From: Reticulitermes speratus
Taxonomy: Eukaryota; Arthropoda; Insecta; Blattodea; Rhinotermitidae
Assembly: GCA_021186555.1 (NCBI GenBank)
Contig: JAJKFL010000012.1
Location: 16,131,711-16,195,710, forward strand
Direction of reading: 5' to 3'
DNA length: 64,000 bases
The position numbers and the translations under genes are program-made. Below the pieces are notes generated by a model. The model had not been told where the DNA came from and searched no databases. It saw only the letters and a list, made by a program, of their open reading frames with translations. Below are positions 55,322-64,000 of this stretch, piece after piece (position 1 is the first letter of the stretch; each line of letters begins with the position of its first letter).

Positions 55322-55590
55322 AATTCTGAGGCGCTACAGCCTAACTCGGGCCTAGGCCACCTCACTGTTAACGTTTCCAGATCACAATCAATTAGACACA
55401 CACACACACGCATAAACACTCGGTAGGACTCCTCTGGACGAGTGATCAGCCCAACGCAGAGACCTCTACCTGACAAAACACAACACTCACAAAAGACAGA
55501 CATCCATGCCCCGGCGGGATTCGAACTCGCAGTTCCAACAAGCGAGAGGCCGCAGACCCACATCTTAGACCTTAGACCACTGGGATCGAC
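55322..55590 (-). mobile_element. SINE family A, diverged copy
   Basis: Minus strand. GAGGCGCTACAGCCTAACTC, CACTCGGTAGGACTCCTCTG, box B side GGGATTCGAACTCGCAG and head region GACCACTGGGATCGAC. An (AC)n run is at 55396-55410. The usual 3' T-run is replaced by an A-run. Confidence 0.8.
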
Positions 55591-56954
55591 ACAGCAAAAA
55601 AATAATAGCAAAAATTAAAACGACTTCACGTGGAAAGTGTTTTACGCACTACCCCCGCAATAGGTCATCAACATATCCCTCCACCGCCATCATAAACCTG
55701 TCATTAGAACAACCCTGCAAAACACAGTTGTCACTATATACACCAGCTGATATGACAACCAAAACTGCATTTTGCCCAAACAGTGTATTTGTGTGTTCCA
55801 TATGATTGTGAGAAACAAATAGCAACTTCACCCATCACACAGCATTAAATAACTGGTCCTTCTAATAAACATGCAGTGTGTTTACTGTGCTGTATGTATC
55901 GAATTTTTACGTTTTGTTTACATGAATTTCAGGTTTTAAAGGATTAAGCACAATAAACGACGCAGCAATATCACAGGACACCACGACAGTGCACACTAAT
56001 GCTCATTCCTTTAACGACAGCTATTCAATGGCTTTTGCATGAATTACATTTCAATTAGACCATCCTGTTGCTGTTTTACATTCCCTCTACTATTGTACTG
56101 TAGTTCCCTGGTTTCCGTTTGAGAGGCTTTCCGTTTGATGATTCAAACAATATTTTATTCCCTTGTGAGTGCTGAACAAACCTATACAAAGAGAATCCAG
56201 TTGGCATTAATACAGATATTACAGAAAATTACATTACCGATACCAGAACAGAGGATCTGTAATGCGATCTAATAATGATACCAACATTAAACAAAATAAT
56301 GTCCCCAAGCAGACAAATTTACGCAGAGAGAGTTACAAGTTTCTTTTAAACTTAGCTACACATTACATCCAAGATGTGAGATAAGTCCCCGTTACGTCAC
56401 ACACACACACAAATTATTACCATAACTGCCGAATATAAAACACTTACTTCTTTCATGGGGCACAGTTACTGCCACGTTCGTTAAGTCCGTTGTCCTGAGC
56501 CAAGCGATTACAGTTCACAGCCTCGTATTTCATATCTTATTTCTTATACAAGAAAATAAAGTTAAATTTATCTCTGTGCACGCCATGGTGGCCTACAGCG
56601 ACATAGAGTTATAGCTCAACTCACTCTTAACGTCAGCACTACATGGAAGTGACCATTTTAATATCATTATCGCTTGCAAGCTTATATCCACGCGTGCTTT
56701 ACTTCTTTATCTTTTCACATATTCTCGTCCCCTACACGTTTCACTACTACACTGCTGCCACTTCGAAAACATGAAAATGCTCACGAGCTGTATTTCGTCA
56801 CACTTTTATGCCACCAAATTTTATACATCACCACATCTCTTACTGTTAAAATCCTTACAACTATTACCAATATATTATCAATCTTTTAAAGCCCAGTGGT
56901 CACTATATGTACCACCAGCTTTGAGATTCAAAAATTCAGCGTTCTGCCCACACA
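55591..56954. other. Unassigned DNA with a probable single-copy relative of the 114-bp satellite
   Basis: 55725-55900 aligns with the satellite border and unit at 56890-57065: CACTATATACACCAGCT and CACTATATGTACCACCAGCT, CCCAAACAGTGTATTTGTGT and CCCACACAGTGTATTTATGT, GCAGTGTGTTTACTGTGC and GGAGTGTGTTTACTGCGC. A minus-strand SINE E scrap lies at 56578-56655 (AGTTATAGCTCAACTCACTC, CAGCACTACATGGAAGTG). No gene. Confidence 0.55.
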
Positions 56955-58085
56955 GTGTATTTATGTGTTTTGTGTGGATCTCAGAACAAACAGCGATTAT
57001 TTCACTGTACAACATTAACTGATTGGTTTGTATAACTGAGACGGAGTGTGTTTACTGCGCGGTACGGACTGAATTTATGTGTTTTGTGTGGATCTCAGAA
57101 CAAACAGCGATTATTTCACTGTACAACATTAACTGACTGGTTTGTATAACTGAGGCGGAGTGTGTTTACTGCGCGGTACGGACTGTATTTATGTGTTTTG
57201 TGTGGATCTCAGAACAAACAGCGATTATTTCACTGTACAGCATTAACTGACTGGTTTGTATAACTGAGACGGAGTGTGTTTACTGCGCGGTACGGACTGT
57301 ATTTATGTGTTTTGTGTGGATCTCAGAACAAACAGCGATTATTTCACTGTACAGCATTAACTGACTGGTTTGTATAACTGAGACGGAGTGTGTTTACTGC
57401 GCGGTACGGACTGTATTTATGTGTTTTGTGTGGATCTCAGAACAGACAGCGATTATTTCACTGTACAGCATTAACTGACTGGTTTGTATAACCGAGACGG
57501 AGTGTGTTTACTGCGCGGTACGCACTGTATTTATGTGTTTTGTGTGGATCTCAGAACAAACAGCGATTATTTCACTGTACAGCATTAACTGATTGGTTTG
57601 TATAACTGAGACGGAGTGTGTTTACTGCGCGGTACGGACTGTATTTATGTGTTTTGTGTGGATCTCAGAACAAACAGCGATTATTTCACTGTACAGCATT
57701 AACTGACTGGTTGTATAACTGAGACGGAGTGTGTTTACTGCGCGGTACGGACTGTATTTATGTGTTTTGTGTGGATCTCAGAACAAACAGCGATTATTTC
57801 ACTGTACAGCATTAACTGACTGGTTTGTATAACTGAGACGGAGTGTGTTTACTGCGCGGTACGGACTGTATTATGTGTTTGTGTGGATCTCAGAAAAACA
57901 GCGATTATTTCACTGTACAGCATTAACTGACTGTTTTGTATAACTGAGACGGAGTGTGTTTACTGCGCGGTACGGACTGTATTTATGTGTTTTGTGTGGA
58001 TCCAGAACAGACAGCGATTATTTCACTGTACAGCATTAACTGACTGGTTTGTATAACTGAGACGGAGTGTGTTTACTGCGCGGTA
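56955..58085. repeat. Satellite, 114-bp unit, about 10 copies
   Basis: The unit runs GTATTTATGTGTTTTGTGTG, GATCTCAGAACAAACAGCGA, TTATTTCACTGTACAGCATT, AACTGACTGGTTTGTATAAC, TGAGACGGAGTGTGTTTACT, GCGCGGTACGGACT. Copies differ by a few substitutions and single-base deletions. The first units carry ACAACATT instead of ACAGCATT. Confidence 0.95.
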
Positions 58086-58829
58086 AGAGCTGAACCTCTA
58101 AATATAATTCAAGTTAGGTTTCGTTATTGAAGGGTTAATATTTACATAGAGCGAGAAAAACTACAAGAAAGTGGACAGCACGTTAGCGGAAACCTGTATT
58201 TGTACGGAATTGTACGAGTTACCGCAGTGTTGCAATGACACAGCATAGCAATGTCTGAACACGCGTACGTTGATACGTGCAGTCACGTCGTGGTGGTGCT
58301 GATGTGGTTTTAAGCGTCACCGGTGGTTAATTAATTCTCACTCAAGAGCTGAATTTGACTGAGTACCTCCGTTCAAATGATATGTGTCAAAGTCTGAAGT
58401 ATAGCTAAGTCAATGCTCACCACAACGAAAGGTCAAAGTAAAGTGTCAGGAGGTCATTAAAATTCATGCGATATGAAAATCGACTTTCAGTTATGTGTCG
58501 CAGGAGTCTGCCCAACACTGTGTGGTCAGCACTTGCTTTGTTTCTCGGGAAGTCTCAGGTTAGATTATCGGCCCACGTCCCTACTGAACAAAAGCCCATC
58601 ACAGTTTTCATCTCAATGCCTAAACCCTGCAAAATCCTGAAGGGTATCTCAGTAATATTTAAAAATACAATTTGTACGTCAGAAAACACATTAATTTTCC
58701 ATTAAGAAAACAAATCGGTTATAACTATTTACAGAAACCACATTCATTCGAGCAGAATACATAAACCCATAAACCTACTTCATGTATTAAATGCATACTC
58801 CAGAACTGCCAAAGAAGGTGGTATAGATA
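58086..58829. other. Unassigned low-copy DNA
   Basis: A modestly CpG-rich stretch at 58185-58300 is visible, much weaker than the patch at 13081. No gene is supported. Confidence 0.4.
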
Positions 58830-59014
58830 CAGTCGAACTCGGTTATAACGTCATGAAAGAGACTGAACATTTTGTGTCGTTATAAACGAGGTTGTTTAAC
58901 CGAGGAGTAGTAATGTTATGGTTAACAGTGAGGAATTAATTGGTAACACAGAAAATGTAACGCTATAGACGAGGTGTCGTTATAAACCGATATCGTTATA
59001 ACTGAGTTCGACTT
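58830..59014. mobile_element. TA-flanked MITE, copy 3 (opposite orientation)
   Basis: CAGTCGAACTCGGTTATAAC at the left and GTTATAACTGAGTTCGACT at the right, TA on both sides. The internal sequence is the reverse complement of that at 19035 and 39399 (GGTTAACAGTGAGGAATTAA). Confidence 0.75.
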
Positions 59015-59036
59015 TAGTTCCATTTCTGTTTCAAAG

Positions 59037-59320
59037 GTGGACCGGGATAGCGTAGTCGGTACAGCGACTCGCTACGAGCTGGACGGTCCGGGATCGAATC
59101 CCGGTGGGGGTGAGATTTTTAGCACCCGTCCAGACCGGCCCGGGGGCCCACCCAGCCGCTGTACAATGGGTACCGGGTCATTACCGGGGATAAAGCGGCC
59201 GGGGCGTGGCGTTTACCACCCACCATCTAGCGCCAAGGTTAAAGAAAGAGTAGAGCTATACCTCTACTCTCCCTCTGGGCCTTCATGGCCTGTTATAGGG
59301 TGAACTTTACCTTCACCTTT
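59037..59320 (+). mobile_element. SINE family E, full-length copy
   Basis: Head GACCGGGATAGCGTAGTCG, box B-like GGGATCGAATCCCGGTGG at about 59091, body GTCCAGACCGGCCCGGGGGC, GGGTACCGGGTCATTACCGG, GTAGAGCTATACCTCTACTC, and tail GAACTTTACCTTCACCTTTT. Confidence 0.9.
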
Positions 59321-60288
59321 TCCTGTTTCAAAGATTTAAAGTTGGCTACGACAGTTCACTTGTACGTGCATTCCAATGCACCACTCACAACCGCCCTTAT
59401 GTTCGATTACGTATGTATGCCCAGTAAAGCTGAGACTGATTCTGAGGCTTTTAGCAACGAAGTTTCTAATACAGAAGGTAGGCGGAGTTGAACGAATTGG
59501 GAGATGATCAATGAATGCGAACTGAAAATATCTACAAGGAAATGGTCACAATCTCTCTGAAAGCATTACACCAGAATTCGCCTGCAGACACAAAAGGCCC
59601 TTCGTGAAGACAGCTAACAACCCGACCGATCCAGCCACCTTCTGGACATAAATCAGCGACGCTCTGCCGCCGAACCTCGTAGCCTACTTACTGCATGCAG
59701 CTGAAGACACGTCGTTAAATGAACAAAGAAACTTCTTCTTATACCACTAGACGATCTACATATCAGGCAATTATTCTTTCGGAAAATGAACTTTTGTGCA
59801 AAAACAGTAGAAGCAGGGTGGGATTCACTGAAACCCCCCCCCCAAAAAAAAAGATGCCTAGAGCGTGAGTTCCCTACTGGCACGCGGTTAAAGTGGTGGG
59901 GGTGGGTCTGATTGTGAACTAACAGCCGAGCAACCGCTACTAGAACAACCATAATCGTCATCCAAATCATCTAACCTCTACTCAATTTAGCTAGAAGCTA
60001 ACAAACGGCGCCACGTCACGGACGTGACTCGGCAGGACTGCTGTCATGTTCACTCCCACTCCTACAATCACGCTCGTTCATTCTGTTTCTCTGCCATTAC
60101 CAACAAATCTCTAACCCTCAAAGACACCCTTCATTTCAAAAAAGCAAGTACACTACCTACAACACCTGTAGACAACAAAAATACAAAAGAAATATTTTTT
60201 CTTTAGAAATAAAGGCCACGTGACGATACATAAGAAATTCAAACACGAACATATATTTGGTTCAAAAACAGCAAATATTTAGTACAAT
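59321..60288. other. Unassigned low-copy DNA
   Basis: Has a 10-base C run followed by A residues (59834-59853). Frames of 60-105 codons have no recognisable motif. Confidence 0.4.
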
Positions 60289-60329
60289 CAGCTACATGTT
60301 TCAACCATATATGGTTATCATCAGGCTGG
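60289..60329 (-). ncRNA. Hammerhead ribozyme-like motif, copy 11
   Basis: Minus strand: stem I CAGC, core CTGATGA, extra T, stem II AACCA-TATA-TGGTT, GAAACATGTA, stem I GCTG. Both stems are fully paired with sequences unlike those of the other copies, so this is the strongest covariation example. Confidence 0.65.
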
Positions 60330-60718
60330 CCAAAAGAAAGAAAATAAGTACACACATTTATGATTGAGATCTCAAAGCTTTACATATGTATTATATAAAA
60401 TACTCGTATATACATATCAAGTTGGATAGCCTTGGGAACGAAGATGGTAAAGGTCGCTGATTACATTTCATTTTTACTATTCTCTCTCCTGCTATTATCT
60501 GTACGAAACACTATAAATGCAAATACCATGATTTCATTACTCACTGACTGTGTCGTGTTTCTTCAGCAAAACGTATGTAATTTCACAACTTACCTGAAAC
60601 AAAAGAACACATTCAATTAACATAATTATCGCCATAAAAATATAAACAGAGCAGTAGTGGTTCATCAGAAAGCGTCGTGCACAAAGTAATGTGGCGTCGC
60701 TTTAATTAAAATGCACTG
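60330..60718. other. Unassigned spacer
   Basis: Nothing recognised between the ribozyme motif and the MITE. Confidence 0.4.
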
Positions 60719-60904
60719 CTGTCGAACTCGGTTACAACGTCATGAAAAATACTGAATACTTTGTGTCGTTATAAACGAGTGTTGTTATAACCGAGGAGTA
60801 TAATGTTATCGGTTAACAGTGAGGAATTAATTGGTACCACAGAACATCTGACGTTATAGACGAAGTGGCGCATAAACAGATGTCGTTATAACCGGGTTCG
60901 ACTG
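60719..60904. mobile_element. TA-flanked MITE, copy 4
   Basis: Left end CTGTCGAACTCGGTTACAAC and right end CGTTATAACCGGGTTCGACTG, TA on the right side. Same orientation as copy 3 (GGTTAACAGTGAGGAATTAA). Confidence 0.75.
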
Positions 60905-61124
60905 TACATAGTGCGGTTTGCAGACCGCAAATGGCGAACAGCATCTTGTATCGGTTATCCATTGTACTCGACGCCTAAAGAAAATCGTCACTCGCATAGA
61001 TCGAAGCGAAGAAATGATTCTCCACCTTCCCGAAATACAACACTGGTCATCAAGCCTTAGGCATAGACGTTGGGCTGACTGAAATACCCCGGCGTCTCAA
61101 ACAAAAAGTGGCAGATGTAAGGCT
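60905..61124. other. Unassigned spacer
   Basis: Nothing recognised. Confidence 0.4.
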
Positions 61125-61390
61125 GTCCCTGTGCACGCCACGAAGGCACATAGGCTAATTCTTAAATTTACACTACATGTGGAGTGGTCAGCTTCATGCT
61201 CCGGCCGCTTTACCCCTCGGGGAAGGAGCCTTCGTCACCCATTCATTAGGACACTGGGCGGACTTCCGATTCGGTACGGACGCTTACGAGAACAGATACA
61301 ACTCTTGCCTGAGCCATGAATCGAACTGCGATTCTTCAGACGTCTATCCGGTAGCCTAATCACTATACTGACTGAGCTATATCGGCTTGG
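61125..61390 (-). mobile_element. SINE family E-related copy, diverged
   Basis: Minus strand. CACGCCACGAAGGCACATAG, CTCCGGCCGCTTTACCCCTC, GGACACTGGGCGGACTTC, and the head ATACTGACTGAGCTATATCG. Box B side is GAATCGAACTGCGATTC. Confidence 0.65.
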
Positions 61391-61483
61391 TAACAAAGGA
61401 TGCATCGTAATTTACAGCGTGATGTTTCACTAGACAACTCGATGGAAGGGTTCACACAAACACGCAAATCGAATTACGTCCCT
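61391..61483. other. Short spacer between two SINE E copies
   Basis: Nothing recognised. Confidence 0.4.
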
Positions 61484-61720
61484 CCCTGTCCACGCCACGA
61501 ACGCATTTAGGCGGACAAGAGGTACGGCTCCACTCATTCTTAATCTCTGCGCTTGGTGGAGATGAGTGGTTAAGTTCAAGCCTCTGTCGCTTTACCCTCG
61601 GGAAGGAACCCCGATATCAAAGGAATATGAGGCTGGGTGGGACCAACAGCCGGTCTAGATGATATGGAAACTAGAACATCTGTTGTCCCTATCGGGATTA
61701 CATGATTTTATGACTCACCT
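61484..61720 (-). mobile_element. SINE family E-related copy, second in tandem
   Basis: Minus strand. CACGCCACGAACGCATTTAG, GGTACGGCTCCACTCATTCT, GTCGCTTTACCCTCGGGAAG, GAGGCTGGGTGGGACCAACA. Head is worn. Same orientation as the copy at 61125, and both share the extended 3' phrase CACGCCACGAA, so they are one subfamily. Confidence 0.6.
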
Positions 61721-62431
61721 CCTCTGAATAAAAACACCATCACCAGCCGAACGCACTGATTTTACAATAGAAGACTGCTGTTGAGTCAGAGGCCGATTGT
61801 TCGATTCTCTTTGCTATTCTTAGGATTGCTGTGGTCTTTGTAGGCAAAACGCTGAGACACAACTTGAAAATGGGATTACAACCCTTGCCTTCCAGATGCT
61901 TATCACTGACTTCATTCACGATTACCTTCACTGCAGACTTTATACAGGGTGATTCAGGAGAAAAGGTCAATATTTTTGGAGATGACGGTATCGGTCATTG
62001 TGAGAAAAAAAGTTCACATGAACATGTGTCTAATTGTGAATGGTCACTGAGACAGAGCTGTTTCAGTCTACAAATACAAAAACATTGTGATTGATAATTA
62101 AGAAAGAGAAATTACTTACTGTTACGATAATTTTAATTTTAATTTAATGCTTAAATGACTAATCTGTACACAGAAAATGACAAATTTGTTACAGTTCACA
62201 ATAAATGTTCGAAAATCCCACCGTCAACCTCAGTGCCCTTTGCATCTCGTGTGCGAAGATCGCGTGTTGTTCGTCGGAGTTGATCTATAAGCGCCTGCAA
62301 AAGTTGCTAGATAAATTACAAAGAAGAAATGCTACTACACTCAGAACATCTCACCGGGCATATTATATATTTCAACATCTACAATGGACAATGCTGTATA
62401 ATAACGCTGTATACGTCTTTAAACGTTCATA
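61721..62431. other. Unassigned low-copy DNA
   Basis: Opposed frames of 76-88 codons without recognisable domains. No gene. Confidence 0.4.
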
Positions 62432-62474
62432 CTCCCTGAAGATGGCTACATACAACAGCCGAAACATGTAGGCG
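62432..62474 (+). ncRNA. Hammerhead ribozyme-like motif, copy 12
   Basis: Core CTGAAGA, extra T, stem II GGCT-ACATACAAC-AGCC with a longer loop, GAAACATGTA, stem I CC/GG. It directly abuts the foldback element that begins at 62477. Confidence 0.55.
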
Positions 62475-62476
62475 AT

Positions 62477-62666
62477 TGTAATCTGTGGTCTTTTGGGTAA
62501 TTACACGGCGTCGTGTGGTAATTATTTACCGACGTTTCGGGACAACGTGCTTTCTTTCCATCTTGGAATTTTGACCCATGAACATGGGACCGACACGTTG
62601 TCCCGAAACGTCGGTAAATAATTACCACACGACGCCGTGTAATTACCCAAAAGACCACAGATTACA
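62477..62666. mobile_element. Perfect palindrome, 73-bp arms, 44-bp loop (foldback element)
   Basis: Arms 62477-62549 and 62594-62666 read as exact reverse complements by eye over 73 bases, for example TGTAATCTGTGGTCTTTTGG against CCAAAAGACCACAGATTACA, and GACGTTTCGGGACAACGTG against CACGTTGTCCCGAAACGTC. The loop is 62550-62593. The transcript would form a long hairpin and the DNA a cruciform. Related, decayed edges are at 8626 and 40182. The minus frame through it (FWVITRRRVVIIYRRFG) is the repeat-derived peptide type also seen at 54790. Confidence 0.8.
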
Positions 62667-64000
62667 TCAACATCGCGGCGGAAGCCTGAAATCAAGGATG
62701 TAGGCGTTTCTTTTCTATTCAGGAATAAGTGCAAAGTGTTTGTAATAAACTTAATTTTAAAAGACAATAACAATAATTTGCTTACTTTATTCATATGCAG
62801 TTATTTTTCGATTTTATCAGTATTTCAAGGCTAAATAGCATTCAGTGGTAGGACTGATAAGGAACTGGAAAGGATGTGGAAGGAGGCGGTCATGGCCTAG
62901 TTGAGGTACTATCCCTCAAAGAAGTGAGTAAAACCAAGAAAAGCCTCGTTCAAGGAAAAATCATAAACATTTCTGCATATCCCATCAGATATACAGTACT
63001 AAATGAAATGCAAAATGACCTAACGCATGACTGCTCGTTTTTTTTCCATATTTGGCTGTTCAACAAACCAGCGCGATTCAGTCAGTGATGAAGTCATTAA
63101 AACCAGTTTCACATATCTCGTACTCTGAAACAGTTTCGAAATTATTTAACAAATCCAAGTATATTCTAGAAAAGGATCCAAAATCGTTGCATTCCACATC
63201 CAGAATAACTTCATCACGTGCCAAAATATTTACATTCACGAAAAGCCGTGTGACAACGGCAGCCTTTCGATAATACAGCTGTTAGCAGCACATATTAGAT
63301 AACGAAGGCTACCAGTAAGATGCAAGACATTCCACGTCTCACGTTAGTTCTCATTTCCCACAGGTTTATGCCCCAGAAATGCATATAATAAAAATACACA
63401 ATCGATCAAATTAAATGAACCAAATTCTATTAACAATTCCGTACCCTAAGACTTCATCCGTTTCTTTACATTTTACAACTCTTTCGACTAACATCTATAA
63501 CGAAATTAGATATTTCTCATCCATTCTCATCTTTCCTATTACCCTGTCACTTTTAGGTGCTAAAATCGCGAAGAATTGTCTTGATTCTGTTAATGTATTT
63601 TCCTTAATAAAGGCCGCTATTCAGATTGACCTTAACCGACGACGCAAAGGCGCTAAAACGATGCGATAAGGGTCAAATCCGCTCCCTTCTTCGCTGTCAA
63701 GATTTCTTAATTAATTTTCTGAAGCCACCCACCATGTTCCCACCCTAAGCCTCTGGATGGAACAGAAATGTCAGTAGATGGTATTAGTGAGAAGAATGTA
63801 AATCACCTTCCATTATAAACGCCGTCTAATTCCTTAAGATAATGTAGAAGTTGGCAGAAAAAACAGTGGCAGTAAGTATATTAATTTAAGTTACGTTTTA
63901 ATAAGCGAGTCTTTTCCGAATACCCTAAGAACTTCTACTTCACAAAGTAATGAGTTTAAACAGTGCCGTGCAATAGTGGTTCAAACTTGGAAAGTGAATA
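62667..64000. other. Unassigned low-copy DNA to the window end
   Basis: No gene or complete repeat. 62867-62900 (GGATGTGGAAGGAGGCGGTC) resembles the start of the tRNA-like fragment at 43607. Frames of 70-84 codons have no recognisable domain. Confidence 0.4.

Overview
This window looks like repeat-rich animal nuclear DNA, most likely from a large insect genome. The non-LTR retrotransposon C-termini and tRNA-headed SINE families resemble those I associate with cockroach, termite or stick-insect type (polyneopteran) genomes, but the species is an inference I cannot confirm. There is no operon structure, no bacterial gene density, and no host protein-coding exon that I can support. Almost every long open frame is a shadow of a tandem array or of a mobile element. 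The DNA is best read as intergenic or large-intron sequence. One strongly CpG-dense 220-bp patch (13081-13300) is the only promoter-like candidate.

Four kinds of material explain most of the recognisable sequence. (1) tRNA-headed SINEs, at least five families, here called A, B, C, D and E. About 30 copies or fragments are on both strands, several nested, and some are fused dimers or trimers joined at the same point of the tRNA box B. (2) Twelve short motifs with the complete or decayed core of a hammerhead ribozyme (CUGANGA, stem II, GAAA, then ACAUGU and an H17-like base). Stems I and II covary between copies. They often lie in inverted pairs, as expected for Penelope-like retroelement termini. 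(3) Eleven separate mini- or satellite arrays with 33- to 114-bp units, together about 8 kb. (4) DNA-transposon debris: four copies of a TA-flanked MITE, one pogo/Tigger-like MITE, one hAT-like non-autonomous element, and foldback elements including a perfect 73-bp-arm palindrome at 62477-62666.

Layout: 1-5.6 kb is low-copy DNA with SINE A and D copies and the first ribozyme cluster (4.9-5.6 kb). 7.3-8.1 kb is a 47-bp array. 10.6-13.7 kb is the longest stretch with few recognised repeats and holds the CpG-dense patch. 13.7-23.8 kb alternates SINEs, ribozyme pairs and arrays (16.9 and 20.2 kb). 24.2-26.2 kb holds two adjacent arrays, one with 32 units of exactly 37 bp. 26.7-43.9 kb holds two non-LTR retrotransposon ends, many SINEs, arrays at 35.9 and 40.7 kb, and composite SINEs at 38.0 and 42.5 kb. 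44.6-45.9 kb is a 39-bp array with alternating unit types. 46-53.8 kb holds a second copy of a non-LTR end, a SINE composite inserted in the box B of another SINE, a hAT-like element and two short arrays. 55-58 kb contains a 114-bp satellite plus a probable single-copy relative. 58.8-64 kb holds two MITEs, SINE E copies, two ribozyme motifs and the perfect palindrome.

No genes here form a pathway. The interactions visible are between repeats: SINEs that depend on LINE machinery, ribozyme-bearing retroelement ends, and insertions of one family into another. All family assignments come from reading the sequence by eye; no database search was run.
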